From UBA685 sp049890215 (GTDB lineage: Bacteria; Pseudomonadota; Alphaproteobacteria; Puniceispirillales; Puniceispirillaceae): a DNA stretch of 64,000 nucleotides. Made by a program: the position numbers and the translations under genes. Below the pieces are notes generated by a model. That model saw only the letters and a program-made list of their open reading frames with translations, did no database searches and was not told where the DNA came from. The stretch covers positions 80,002-144,001 of the forward strand of contig JBMHBX010000049.1 of the NCBI GenBank assembly GCA_049890215.1, in the 5' to 3' direction. Shown in pieces: positions 32,858 through 42,610 of this stretch (the stretch's first letter is position 1; the number at the start of each line of letters is the position of its first letter).

Positions 32858-35800
32858 CTATTTAGCCATCTCAGCTAATTCGCTCAATAGCTTTTTTGCG
32901 TGGCCTGCGCGCGCTGAGACAAGCTTCAAATCGCGCATGACAACAAGCTTATGATCTCCTTTGAGTTGCACCTGACCTTTTTGACCCGCAATCCATGCGA
33001 CTAGCGCCTCAGGATTAGCGAAGTGATTATCTTTGAACATCATTGAAAAACCTTTATCACCTGCGTCAATTTTCAATATATTTGCGCGGCGACATAATTG
33101 TTTTAATTCAACAATTTGCAGCAAATTCTTAACGGATTCAGGTATCGTGCCAAAGCGATCGATTAATTCAGTCATCATGGCATTCATCTCATCATCTGTT
33201 TGCAATGAGGCAATGCGGCGATAAATTGATAACCGGCTTGTTAAATCTGGAATATAGGCCTCAGGGATAAGCACTTTTGTGCCAATTGAGATTAAAGGCG
33301 CATAATCCTGACTATCCTCTTCTGCTTGCTTCTGGCGTGATTTTTGCGCAAGTTCAACTGCCTGGCGCAACATATCCTGATATAATTCAACCCCGACCTC
33401 TTTTACATGGCCTGATTGTTCATCCCCAAGCAGATTGCCAGCGCCCCTGATATCCAAATCATGAGACGCAAGCGTAAACCCTGCCCCTAATTTATCCAAT
33501 GTCTGCATGACCTCCAGACGCCTTTTGGCACCTGCGGTCATCACTTTATATTGATCAGTTGCAAGATACGCATAAGCACGTTGTTTTGAGCGCCCAACAC
33601 GGCCGCGCAACTGATAAAGCTGTGAAAGCCCAAACATATCAGCGCGGTGGATAATCATGGTGTTTGCAGATGGTATATCTATTCCTGATTCCACGATATT
33701 TGTGGATAATAATATCTCTGCTTGCCCCTCTCCGAACGCTGTCATCGCTTTGTCGAGCTCTGTTGCAGACATGCGGCCATGAGCTGATATAATTTTGGCA
33801 TCAGGGACTAATTTAATAATCCGTTCATAAAGGCGCGGCATATCATCAATGCGCGGACAAACAACAAAAGACTGGCCACCACGAAAGCGTTCTCGAAGCA
33901 AAGCTTCTTTGAGAACCACATTATCCCATGGGCCGATAAAGGTTCTGACCGCTAATCTGTCAACTGGCGGCGTTGCAATAATTGACATTTGCCTGACACC
34001 GGACAAAGCCATTTGCAAAGTTCTTGGAATAGGAGTCGCCGTCAAAGTCAGGACGTGGATATCACCCTTCATTTCTTTGAGACGCTCTTTTTGCGCTACG
34101 CCAAAGCTTTGTTCTTCGTCAACAATCAAAAGTCCAAGATTATTAAAGGAAATGGATTTAGCGAGAAGCGCATGCGTGCCAATGACAATTTGGGCATCGC
34201 CATTGGAGATGTTTTCTTTGATTTGTTTGGCATCAGCACTGCTTGTCATACGTGACAGGACAGAAACCGATACAGGAAAGCCCTGAAATCGCTCTGTGAA
34301 GACCTTTCCATGCTGGCGTGCAAGCAATGTTGTTGGCGTTACCAAAGCCACCTGATAACCTGCCATAGCCGCAACAAAGGCAGCGCGCAGGGCAACTTCA
34401 GTCTTACCAAAGCCCACATCCCCGCAAATCAGCCTGTCTGTCGCTTTACCAGAGGATAAATCATCAAGCACATCCGCGATGGCATCCAGCTGATCTTCTG
34501 TTTCAGAAAACCCAAATCGGGCACAGAATTCTGCAAAACCACCTTCAGAGGCAGTCAGAGGTTGTGTTTTGGCAACAGCCCGGTTGGCGGCTATGCGAAT
34601 AAGCTGCTCTGCCATAATCTTAATGCGTTCTTTAATTTTGGCTTTCCGCGCCTGCCAGGCAACCCCGCCAAGCTTATCAAGCACAACATCTGTTGAATCC
34701 TTGCCATAGCGTGACAGCATATCAATATTTTCAACCGGCAAATATAGCTTGTCACCACCATGATATGTCAGCATTAAGCAATCATGGTCTGAGCCATCAG
34801 AGGAAATGGTCTCTAATTTTTCATAGCGACCAATGCCATGTTCAACATGAACCACAAGGTCTCCTGCTTCCAGAGATGATACTTCTGTCAAAAAATTATC
34901 AGCACGCCTGCGCCCTACCGGCCTTGCAAGTCTTGTGCCAAAAATATCCTGCTCTGTGATGACTTGCAGATTTTGAAGCTGAAACCCTGTCTCCAGAGGC
35001 CAGAAGGCAGTGCTAATCTTATGCGCAAGCCCCTCAGCCAGTGAAGACAAATGCGGAATATCCCGTCCGCCAGAGGCATCTTTCATCATCTCGCCAATAC
35101 GTCTTGCAGCGCCCTCACTTGTGGCTGCAATGATAAAGATGGTATCGGTGTTTACTTCCGCCATCATCTGGGCGATGGCAGCTAGTTTTTGCCCGGATTC
35201 TTTGACAGTAAGCCCAATTCCCACCCTTCCTTTTGCATCAAAAGCAGAGTGAGATGGTCTGTCTTGTGAGAAGCTAGACAGAAAGTGACTTCTATTATCA
35301 GCTAATTTTGTTTCAACCTCATCCGATGTGCGATAATGCCAATGAGGCGCAAGCGGAAAATAGGCCCCTTCATCTTGCATGTCAGGTGCAAGGCGCGCTT
35401 CATAAAATTCAGAGATTTGTTCAAGACGGGCCGCCAAAGCAGCTTTGGCTTCTTCATCAAATATAACCGCTGCTGTTGTCCCATCCTCTGATACACAATA
35501 ATCTTCAAGGCATGCCATTTCAGGATGGAATATCGCTGACCAATGTTCTAAGGCAGGCGCCATATGACCTGCACTAACAGCTTCATAAAGAGGTGATTGT
35601 GTCCCCTTTCCGCCAAAAAATTCACGAAAGCGAGACCGAAAAGAGGATATGGCCTCCTCATCCAATAAAAACTCGGCTGCCGGTTTAATGATAAGGTCAG
35701 ACAGATTGTCTGTTGAACGCTGTGATAAGGCATCAAACTGTTTGATAGTCTCAATCTCATCACCAAAAAAATCAATCCGAACCGGCATTGATAAGGCATC

Positions 35801-36325
35801 TGAGAACACGTCTAATATACCGCCACGAATGGCAAATTCACCATATTCGCGCACAGTATCAGTGCGGTGAAAACCGTTTTTGACAAGGAATTGCGTCACT
35901 TTTTCAAGAGATATTTGTTGACCACTGGTAAGTGAAAGACTGGCTTTGGTAAAAAAGGCAGGCGGCGGCACCTTTTGCAGCCATCCATTGACGGTGGTCA
36001 CGACAATCTGAGGGCCACCTTTTTGACTGCTATCTGACCTGCCTGCTACCAGTGATGATAGACTTGCTACTCTGGCAGATGTCACTGAACTGTGGGGGGA
36101 GACGCGGTCATAAGGCAGGCAATCCCATGCAGGCACAGCGTAAATCTCTGCCTGTGGCAAAACAAACCGCATACCTTGTATAAATTGCGTCATACGTGCT
36201 TCATCACGCAAAACGATAATATGTGGTCTCTCATCACGCAAAAAATGGGAAATAACAAGTTGATCTACGCCCTGAGGGCATCCATCAATAAATGTTTTCA
36301 ATTCAATATTATTAAATAAATTCAT
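32858..36325 (-). CDS. mfd: Transcription-repair coupling factor
   Basis: A 1155-residue protein of the usual Mfd length. It has a degenerate UvrB-like N-terminal module (EYGEFAIRGGILDVF), the RNA-polymerase-interacting domain (LEAGDLVVHVEHGIGRYEKLE), and the RecG-like translocase with GDVGFGKTEVALRAAF (Walker A), LIVDEEQSFGV, TLTATPIPRTLQMAL and QLRGRVGRSKQRAYAY. The C-terminal TRCF domain runs from about residue 1000. It displaces RNA polymerase stalled at lesions and recruits UvrA. It starts 4 bp after the sdhE stop, in a sdhE-mfd operon that is divergent from recG. Confidence 0.95.
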   Translation of the reverse strand: MNLFNNIELKTFIDGCPQGVDQLVISHFLRDERPHIIVLRDEARMTQFIQGMRFVLPQAEIYAVPAWDCLPYDRVSPHSSVTSARVASLSSLVAGRSDSSQKGGPQIVVTTVNGWLQKVPPPAFFTKASLSLTSGQQISLEKVTQFLVKNGFHRTDTVREYGEFAIRGGILDVFSDALSMPVRIDFFGDEIETIKQFDALSQRSTDNLSDLIIKPAAEFLLDEEAISSFRSRFREFFGGKGTQSPLYEAVSAGHMAPALEHWSAIFHPEMACLEDYCVSEDGTTAAVIFDEEAKAALAARLEQISEFYEARLAPDMQDEGAYFPLAPHWHYRTSDEVETKLADNRSHFLSSFSQDRPSHSAFDAKGRVGIGLTVKESGQKLAAIAQMMAEVNTDTIFIIAATSEGAARRIGEMMKDASGGRDIPHLSSLAEGLAHKISTAFWPLETGFQLQNLQVITEQDIFGTRLARPVGRRRADNFLTEVSSLEAGDLVVHVEHGIGRYEKLETISSDGSDHDCLMLTYHGGDKLYLPVENIDMLSRYGKDSTDVVLDKLGGVAWQARKAKIKERIKIMAEQLIRIAANRAVAKTQPLTASEGGFAEFCARFGFSETEDQLDAIADVLDDLSSGKATDRLICGDVGFGKTEVALRAAFVAAMAGYQVALVTPTTLLARQHGKVFTERFQGFPVSVSVLSRMTSSADAKQIKENISNGDAQIVIGTHALLAKSISFNNLGLLIVDEEQSFGVAQKERLKEMKGDIHVLTLTATPIPRTLQMALSGVRQMSIIATPPVDRLAVRTFIGPWDNVVLKEALLRERFRGGQSFVVCPRIDDMPRLYERIIKLVPDAKIISAHGRMSATELDKAMTAFGEGQAEILLSTNIVESGIDIPSANTMIIHRADMFGLSQLYQLRGRVGRSKQRAYAYLATDQYKVMTAGAKRRLEVMQTLDKLGAGFTLASHDLDIRGAGNLLGDEQSGHVKEVGVELYQDMLRQAVELAQKSRQKQAEEDSQDYAPLISIGTKVLIPEAYIPDLTSRLSIYRRIASLQTDDEMNAMMTELIDRFGTIPESVKNLLQIVELKQLCRRANILKIDAGDKGFSMMFKDNHFANPEALVAWIAGQKGQVQLKGDHKLVVMRDLKLVSARAGHAKKLLSELAEMAK

Positions 36326-36329
36326 TATT

Positions 36330-36593
36330 TTATTTGTTTACTTGAAACTGCTTTATTAACTGAAAGACATCTGTATCAAATTCGGCTGGCACATCTTCAT
36401 CACCACGCACCCACGCAAAAATAGCAGGATCACCAGCATCAAGAAGTGCCTCAAATTCCATCAAACCGGCACGATCAAGCTGTGGTAAATGACGTTTGGC
36501 AAATTGCCCAAGAAGCAAATCGGTTTCTTTCATACCTGTATAGCTCGCCCGATAAATAAGCCGGCGCATCATCATCTCATCTGTCTCTGTCAT
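36330..36593 (-). CDS. sdhE: FAD assembly factor SdhE (CptB/DUF339)
   Basis: An 87-residue protein that assists covalent FAD attachment to succinate dehydrogenase. RRLIYRASYTGMKETDLLLGQFA is the conserved first part; the usual RGxxE appears here as TGMKE, so the arginine of that motif is replaced by threonine. WVRGDEDVP is the second conserved block. ATG 36593 is chosen because GGAG stands 6 bases upstream; a longer form from 36620 would begin with an unconserved tail. It is followed by mfd after 4 bp. Confidence 0.88.
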   Translation of the reverse strand: MTETDEMMMRRLIYRASYTGMKETDLLLGQFAKRHLPQLDRAGLMEFEALLDAGDPAIFAWVRGDEDVPAEFDTDVFQLIKQFQVNK

Positions 36594-36805
36594 ATTACAC
36601 TCCGAACGCCCTGTTTGCATTTTGATTATCGTAGCAACTCTTCATTGGCTGTAGTATCATCACCTTATCAGAAGACGCGCTTGTTGAAGGTGTTGATACA
36701 TGGCTATGTAGTGCATTTCCAGTGTAATTGATCACTAATCATGCGCGTTTTTCAGTGATTTTTGTAAATTTCTCTATGGTTGTCCTTTTATGAATAGGAT
36801 TTGAC

Positions 36806-38905
36806 ATGCATCTAAGCCGCCCGGCGTCTTTATTTCCTTTATTTGCAAGCGTCACAAGCTTGCCGGGAATAGGTGCACGCCTGGCAAGCATCATGGAAAA
36901 ACGCATTGGCACAACCGTCCTTGATTTATTGCGCCATAGTCCGGTCGGCCTGACAGACAGGCGGGCACGTCCTGCTTTATCAGATATTATCTCAGGTCAG
37001 CTTGTCACAGTGGACGTGATTATCATCAAACATGATATTCCGCCGCGCCATATAACGCGCCCCTCACGTATCTTTGCTGAAAATGAGAGCGGCACATTAG
37101 AAATTGTCTTTTTCAAAGCAGATGCCAATTTTCTGCAACGCACATTGCCCATTGGTGAAAGACGCCTGATTTCCGGCACCGCGGATATTTTTCAAGGGCG
37201 TGTGCAGATGGCACATCCTGATTATATTCTGTCGCCTGCAGATAGCGCGCAATTGCCCCTTCTTGAGCCTATCTACCCTCTGACCGCTGGTCTGAAGGCA
37301 AAAACACTGCGCAAAGCCATACAAGCGGCACTTCCTAAAATTGCACCTCAGGATGATTGGATAGATGACACGCTCAAAAGGCAAAAGGCCTGGCCTTGCT
37401 TTGATGAAGCGATGGCGAAATTACATTCACCGCAAACAGAGCAGGATCTTCTGGCAAACCACCCCGCAAGAGAGCGTTTGGCCTTTGATGAGTTATTGGC
37501 AAATCAGCTGGCACTGGCACTTATCCGCAAACAAACATCTCAACAGGTGACAGGCAAAGCCATTAATGGCAATGGCGCACTTCGCCAAAAGCTTATCTCT
37601 GATTTACCCTTTTCTCTCACAGGCGCTCAAAGCCGTGTTCTGGAGGAAATTTATCAGGATCAGCGTTCAGTTAATCGAATGCTAAGGCTCATCCAAGGTG
37701 ATGTTGGCTCAGGCAAGACGATGGTTGCCTTGCTTGCGATGCTTCATGCAATAGAATGTGGCAAGCAAGCGGTGCTTCTTGCGCCTACTGAGATTCTGGC
37801 AAAACAGCATTTTCATAATATTGCCACACAGCTCGCTGATTTTGATATAGACGTTGATCTTCTGGTGGGCGGCGCCAGAACAAAGGCAAAGATGAAGACT
37901 TTAGAAGCCATTCAGTCCGGCAAAACGTCAATTGTGATAGGCACGCACGCTCTTTTAACAGATGATGTTGTCTTTGAAGACCTTGGGCTGGCAGTTGTCG
38001 ATGAACAGCACCGATTTGGCGTCAAACAAAGGATGACCTTGAGCGCCAAAGGCAATGGGTGTGATGTCCTTGTTATGACCGCAACCCCTATTCCAAGAAC
38101 ATTGTCCATGACAGCCTATGGTGATCTGCAATCAAGTATTATTGATGAAAAACCACCGGGGCGCAAAGAGATTGACACGGCTATCATCTCTCTGGAACGT
38201 CTGTCTGATATTGTTGGCAAATTGCGTCAGCGATTACATAAAGATTGCCGTGCTTATTGGATTTGCCCTCTTGTCGAAGAAAGTGACAAATCAGATATTA
38301 CAGCCGCTGAAGAACGCTATTCTGTGCTCAAAACACTGTTGCCAGACTCAAATCCTTTATTACTTCATGGCAGGATGAAAGCAGACGAAAAAGAAGCTGT
38401 GATGGCGCAATTTCAGGACGGCACCTGCCAATTACTGGTTGCAACGACTGTGATTGAAGTTGGCGTGGATGTGCCAGAGGCCACCATCATGATTATTGAG
38501 CATGCAGAACGATTTGGACTAGCACAGCTTCATCAGTTACGTGGCCGAGTCGGCAGAGGCAGTGCGCAATCTGCCTGCCTTCTGGCTTATCAGGCACCTC
38601 TTAGCGAGATTGCCAAGGCAAGATTGCAAATTATGCGCGAATCTAATGACGGATTTCGCCTCGCTGAAGAAGATTTGCGTTTGCGAGGGCCAGGTGAGAT
38701 ATTGGGGCAAAGGCAGTCAGGCATGCCAGAATTTGCGCTTGTAGATTTAGCGGCGCATAGCGAGCTTATCTCACTTGCCAGATCTGAGGCAGAAAAAATT
38801 GTGTCAGCCAACCCAGATTTGGCAGGAAAGCAAGCTGAGGCTTACCGCACATTATTAAGCTTGTTTGAGCGTGATAATGCGATCAAATTTCTGAATTCAG
38901 GCTAG
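36806..38905 (+). CDS. recG: ATP-dependent DNA helicase RecG
   Basis: A 699-residue helicase that remodels stalled replication forks. The N-terminal wedge region has PGIGARLASIMEKR. The OB-fold follows, then Walker A GDVGSGKTMVALLAM, DEQH in VVDEQHRFGVKQR, TATPIPRTLSMT and LHQLRGRVGRGSAQSACLL, and the C-terminal TRG-like part (DLRLRGPGEILGQRQSG). It is divergent from sdhE-mfd, a common alphaproteobacterial layout. Its stop lies inside the palindrome CTAG, which also supplies the stop of the convergent DUF502 gene. Confidence 0.95.
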   Translation: MHLSRPASLFPLFASVTSLPGIGARLASIMEKRIGTTVLDLLRHSPVGLTDRRARPALSDIISGQLVTVDVIIIKHDIPPRHITRPSRIFAENESGTLEIVFFKADANFLQRTLPIGERRLISGTADIFQGRVQMAHPDYILSPADSAQLPLLEPIYPLTAGLKAKTLRKAIQAALPKIAPQDDWIDDTLKRQKAWPCFDEAMAKLHSPQTEQDLLANHPARERLAFDELLANQLALALIRKQTSQQVTGKAINGNGALRQKLISDLPFSLTGAQSRVLEEIYQDQRSVNRMLRLIQGDVGSGKTMVALLAMLHAIECGKQAVLLAPTEILAKQHFHNIATQLADFDIDVDLLVGGARTKAKMKTLEAIQSGKTSIVIGTHALLTDDVVFEDLGLAVVDEQHRFGVKQRMTLSAKGNGCDVLVMTATPIPRTLSMTAYGDLQSSIIDEKPPGRKEIDTAIISLERLSDIVGKLRQRLHKDCRAYWICPLVEESDKSDITAAEERYSVLKTLLPDSNPLLLHGRMKADEKEAVMAQFQDGTCQLLVATTVIEVGVDVPEATIMIIEHAERFGLAQLHQLRGRVGRGSAQSACLLAYQAPLSEIAKARLQIMRESNDGFRLAEEDLRLRGPGEILGQRQSGMPEFALVDLAAHSELISLARSEAEKIVSANPDLAGKQAEAYRTLLSLFERDNAIKFLNSG

Positions 38906-39573
38906 GCGTCTGACTTTACTTTCTTTGGCTTATGTTCTGGGGTTACAATACCGCCAGACACAACAAGGCGCACAGCTTCTTCAACTGTCATATCAAGGTA
39001 AGTCAGCTCTTCTTTGGGGCAAAACAGCAAAAACCCTGAGGTTGGGTTTGGTGTTGTTGGCACAAACACATTCACTGTTTCATCAGAAATCGCACCTTGC
39101 ACCTCACCTTTTGTGCCTCCTGTGACAAACCCAATCACCCATAAATTCTTGCGCGGATATTCAACAAGAACAACATCACGGAACGCATCTGACTGCGAGG
39201 CAAGCACAGTTTCTAATATTTGCTTCACTGCGCCATAAATTTTGCCAATGATTGGCATACGATTAACAATGGCCTCACCTGTTCTGATGATCCACCTGCC
39301 AAAGAAACCGGCCGCTAATGCGCCTATTAATGTGATGGCAAGGCCGCCAATGATCAGCCCTACCCCCGGAATATTGGTGTAAAATGTATCTCGCAGATTT
39401 GGTGGTAAAAGCTCTGTAACCCACCCATCAATAATATCAACAAACAACCATGTGATATAGACAGTCAATAAAATTGGCGCTGTAACAAGCAGGCCTGTTA
39501 GAAACCATCCCCGGATTCTTGCTAAAAAGGTTGGTTTGCTGATTGTATCGCTCTTTATTGGTTGCTCGCTCAT
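38902..39573 (-). CDS. DUF502-family inner-membrane protein
   Basis: A 223-residue protein with two strong membrane helices, at about residues 22-45 and 75-100. Conserved DUF502 segments include RGWFLTGLLVTAPILLTVY, VYGAVKQILE-like (KIYGAVKQILETVL), SDAFRDVVLVEYPRKNLWVIGFVT and PTTPNPTSGFLLF. The family is widespread in alphaproteobacteria, often next to recG as here, but has no established function. It is convergent with recG, with a 4-bp overlap of stops. Confidence 0.85.
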   Translation of the reverse strand: MSEQPIKSDTISKPTFLARIRGWFLTGLLVTAPILLTVYITWLFVDIIDGWVTELLPPNLRDTFYTNIPGVGLIIGGLAITLIGALAAGFFGRWIIRTGEAIVNRMPIIGKIYGAVKQILETVLASQSDAFRDVVLVEYPRKNLWVIGFVTGGTKGEVQGAISDETVNVFVPTTPNPTSGFLLFCPKEELTYLDMTVEEAVRLVVSGGIVTPEHKPKKVKSDA

Positions 39574-39723
39574 ATCTTATTCTCATAATGATATTAGTTG
39601 ATAGGCCCGATAAAAGACTATGCCTTTATTTCGCATATCAGACAAGTCATTAGATAAAGTGATGCGGGGCATAAAATGATACGGGGCAGGCCGCCTAAAC
39701 ACATATCAGTATAAGGACAGCGA

Positions 39724-40539
39724 ATGTCAGATCATAAAGACCTCCATCACCAAGTTGAACGTATCTATAATATTATGAAGGATCTGCGTGACCCGCAAAC
39801 AGGATGCCCGTGGGATATTGAGCAGAATTTTGAGACGATCGCTCCTTACACAATAGAAGAAGCCTATGAAGTGTCTGATGCCATTTATCATGGTGACCGT
39901 GAAAAATTAGCAGATGAATTAGGCGACTTGCTTCTGCAAGTTGTGTTTCATGCACAAATGGCAGAAGAAGAAGGTAGCTTTACACTCGCAGATGTCGCCA
40001 GACGGATTTCAGATAAGATGATTAGGCGTCACCCTCATGTGTTTGGCAATGAGACTCGCACCGATGCTGAGAGCCAAACGCAAGCTTGGGAGGATATGAA
40101 AGCACAAGAACGCTCAGAGTCAGCCCCAGATGATAAAGCTGTGTCTGTTCTTGATGATATCGCTGTCACCCTGCCAGCCATGGTACGTGCTGCCAAATTA
40201 CAAAAAAGAGCGGCCAGAGTTGGCTTTGATTGGCCACATATGGCAGATGTCATCGAAAAAATGCGTGAAGAGACCGGCGAATTGTTAGAGGTGATGCAAA
40301 ACACACCAAATGATATTAAACGCCTCGAAGATGAGGTGGGTGATATTTTATTTGTGGCCTCAAATATCGCGCGCAAAGCCGGAATTGACCCGGAAACAGC
40401 CTTGATGAGCTGCAATCGAAAGTTTGAGCAGCGTTTTCGATATGTAGAACAGGCGTTAAACGCACAAGGGCGCACAGTTCAACAAGCACATCTTGAGGAA
40501 ATGGAAGCACTGTGGCAGGAGGCCAAAGCCACAAAATAA
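39724..40539 (+). CDS. mazG: Nucleoside triphosphate pyrophosphohydrolase MazG
   Basis: A 271-residue house-cleaning NTP pyrophosphatase with two MazG repeats. The first contains the metal-binding EEAYE and DELGDLLLQVVFHA (ExxE-12-28-ExxD pattern). The second contains EETGELLEV and LEDEVGDILFVASNIAR. The N-terminal CPWDIEQNFETIAPYTIEEAYE segment is diagnostic. AAGGACAG precedes the ATG. It is divergent from DUF502 and convergent with the inositol-monophosphatase-family gene, 2 bp apart. Confidence 0.93.
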   Translation: MSDHKDLHHQVERIYNIMKDLRDPQTGCPWDIEQNFETIAPYTIEEAYEVSDAIYHGDREKLADELGDLLLQVVFHAQMAEEEGSFTLADVARRISDKMIRRHPHVFGNETRTDAESQTQAWEDMKAQERSESAPDDKAVSVLDDIAVTLPAMVRAAKLQKRAARVGFDWPHMADVIEKMREETGELLEVMQNTPNDIKRLEDEVGDILFVASNIARKAGIDPETALMSCNRKFEQRFRYVEQALNAQGRTVQQAHLEEMEALWQEAKATK

Positions 40540-40541
40540 GT

Positions 40542-41432
40542 CTAAGATGGCTTCTGCGCCTGCTCTGGCCAGATATGAGTGGCCAGGGCGTACCAGCTCT
40601 CTTCATCAGGAGCGATTAATATCGCATCATCCCTTAAAGGGGAAAATCTATGTGCATGAGGAAGGCTTAATGATAAGGCACCAGATTCACGCGCAATCAG
40701 ATCAACGGGTGTATGATCCCACGCAGTCGTCTTTGAGTGCATCAAATAATCATGTTCACCTAGCGCGATTAAGACTGCCTCACAACCAGCGCTGCCAATA
40801 AGGCGGCGTTTTGTGAGAGCACGCAATTGGTTTCTAACAGCCTCTCGCCTTTGACCAGACAACCCCTTAATGCCACCTGTCCCGATCATATCTGTCAGCG
40901 ATTTACGCATGAAATGACGGCTGACAGGCTCCCAGTCTGTTATGTTGTGATCATCATCAAGTATCATGTGATAGGCGCCCTCGCCCGATATCGCCACTGT
41001 AATATCGCCATCAATTGGCCGATATACCCAAGCAATAAGAGGCTCGCCATGATCAATTAACGAGATCATCGAACAAAAATGAGGTGAGCCATCCACAAAA
41101 TTACGGGTGCCATCTATCGGATCGATAACAAAGGCAAGATTTTGGCCAATTTTTCCTGCCAGCTTTGGATCATCAGAAATGCTTTCCTCACCAACTGTAA
41201 ACACACCATCTAAGCATTTATTCAGGCGCGGTATTAACCAAAATTCAGCCTCTCTGTCTGCAATGGTCACATAATCAGTATCAGCGGTTTTTGTGGCAAT
41301 ATCATCAGCCGACAGATTCTGATATCTTGGCATAATGATCTCAACACTTGCCTGAATCATTAATTGCGCAACAGTGTCTATTAGTCCCTGTTCTGCTACT
41401 TCTTGTTCATCTGTTTCTTGTGCTGATATCAT
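40542..41432 (-). CDS. Inositol-monophosphatase-family phosphatase (histidinol-phosphatase or CysQ-like)
   Basis: A 296-residue Mg2+-dependent phosphatase. Metal ligands are visible as GEES, DPIDGTRNFV and the late aspartate in WDHTPVDLI. The family covers inositol monophosphatase, HisN-type histidinol-phosphatase, fructose-bisphosphatase relatives and CysQ. The sequence does not settle which one, although the segment around FVDGSPHFCSMISLI suggests the IMPase/HisN side. It lies 11 bp after hfq on the same strand, a place where many relatives have hflX. Confidence 0.78.
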   Translation of the reverse strand: MISAQETDEQEVAEQGLIDTVAQLMIQASVEIIMPRYQNLSADDIATKTADTDYVTIADREAEFWLIPRLNKCLDGVFTVGEESISDDPKLAGKIGQNLAFVIDPIDGTRNFVDGSPHFCSMISLIDHGEPLIAWVYRPIDGDITVAISGEGAYHMILDDDHNITDWEPVSRHFMRKSLTDMIGTGGIKGLSGQRREAVRNQLRALTKRRLIGSAGCEAVLIALGEHDYLMHSKTTAWDHTPVDLIARESGALSLSLPHAHRFSPLRDDAILIAPDEESWYALATHIWPEQAQKPS

Positions 41433-41443
41433 GTTGCTGGCAA

Positions 41444-41680
41444 TTACGACTCAGAAGACAAATCAGACATATCAACAAAATTGACTGGCATAATTGTTGA
41501 AATCGCATGCTTATAGACAAGCTGAATATGGCTGTCACGCTTTAGCAGCATAGAATAATTATCGAACCATGTAATGATACCTTGTAATTTCACACCATTC
41601 ATTAAAAAGACAGTGACAGGTTCATGCTGTTTGCGCATTTGGTTCAAAAATACGTCTTGTAAATTCTGCTGTTTTTCCAT
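41444..41680 (-). CDS. hfq: RNA chaperone Hfq
   Basis: A 78-residue Sm-fold protein. The Sm1 motif is VTVFLMNGVKLQGIITWFDNYS and the Sm2 motif is VYKHAISTIMP, with the Gln-Asp-Val-Phe-Leu entry (QDVFLNQMR). The C-terminal tail is very short, as in other alphaproteobacteria. It binds small RNAs and mRNAs. Upstream neighbours are dat and trkA, the common order of the nitrogen-regulation locus. Confidence 0.96.
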   Translation of the reverse strand: MEKQQNLQDVFLNQMRKQHEPVTVFLMNGVKLQGIITWFDNYSMLLKRDSHIQLVYKHAISTIMPVNFVDMSDLSSES

Positions 41681-41709
41681 GATGGTGCCTTTTTTTAATC
41701 ACAATAACG

Positions 41710-42561
41710 CTAGTGGGATGAGGTGACATCTTCAATATAAGCCAGACGCAGCCTTTTGGCTACCTGGCCTGCCTTTCCATCATGTATCAGGTCGCCATCA
41801 ATCGATCCAATCGCTGTGACATGAGATGACGCACTTGTCAGAAATGCTTCTGCCGCTTGTTTTGCTTCTTCTATTGTAAAGGCGCGCTCTTCTATTGAAA
41901 GCTGTAATTCCTGCGCAACTGCCATCACTGTGCGCCTTGTGATACCATTCAAAATATCATGTGTAGGCGGACGTGTGACCAATGTGCCGTTTTGCGTGAC
42001 AATCCACGCATTTGAGCTTGAGCCCTCAGTGATAAATCCATCTCTATCTATCATCAGCGCTTCATAGGCACCTGCTTCATATGCCTTTTGTTTTGCAAGG
42101 CAATTAGGCAAAAGCTGGATGGTTTTGATATCGCGCCTGTCCCACCTCTCATCACTGGTCGATATAACAGGTACGGCAGCGACTTCTGAGGGCACTTTTG
42201 TCATCGTGTTTTTTGCTGTTACAACCAAGGACGGTTTAAGAGCCTGTGACCATTTATGATCGCGCCGTGCGACTCCTCTTGTAATTTGCAGATACACAAG
42301 ACCTGTTCTGACATTATTTAATCTGATAATGCGCGCCATGATCATCTGCAATACGCTACGCTCTAGCGGCATGCTCATTGACAATTCTGATAAAGAACGC
42401 TCTAGCCTGTCCAAATGTGCGTCTTCATCTGCTAAATGGCCATCTATGATATAGACGACTTCATAAACACCATCGCCAAACTGATAGCCCCTGTCATCAA
42501 TGGAGACTGCCGCTTCATGATGCGGAATATAAGACCCATTTACATAGGCAATACGTGACAT
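41710..42561 (-). CDS. dat: D-amino-acid transaminase (class IV aminotransferase)
   Basis: A 283-residue fold-type IV PLP enzyme. The N-terminus is typical (AYVNGSYIPHHEAAVSIDDRGYQFGDGVYEV). The PLP lysine lies in LPNCLAKQKAYEAGAYEAL, and EGSSSNAWIV marks the cofactor loop. Dat makes D-glutamate or D-alanine by transamination; the related branched-chain enzyme is slightly longer. It lies between trkA and hfq on the same strand, a position used for dat in several alphaproteobacteria. Confidence 0.85.
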   Translation of the reverse strand: MSRIAYVNGSYIPHHEAAVSIDDRGYQFGDGVYEVVYIIDGHLADEDAHLDRLERSLSELSMSMPLERSVLQMIMARIIRLNNVRTGLVYLQITRGVARRDHKWSQALKPSLVVTAKNTMTKVPSEVAAVPVISTSDERWDRRDIKTIQLLPNCLAKQKAYEAGAYEALMIDRDGFITEGSSSNAWIVTQNGTLVTRPPTHDILNGITRRTVMAVAQELQLSIEERAFTIEEAKQAAEAFLTSASSHVTAIGSIDGDLIHDGKAGQVAKRLRLAYIEDVTSSH

Positions 42562-42610
42562 GTGAACCTCATCTATGACGTTTTTCGTGTTATGACCTTA
42601 TCTGAGATAA

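Noticed and set aside
36731..36759. Hairpin ATCACT/AGTGAT before recG as a terminator
   Set aside because: Only 6 bp with a 17-base loop, mostly A/T rich around; no gene upstream on that strand to terminate.
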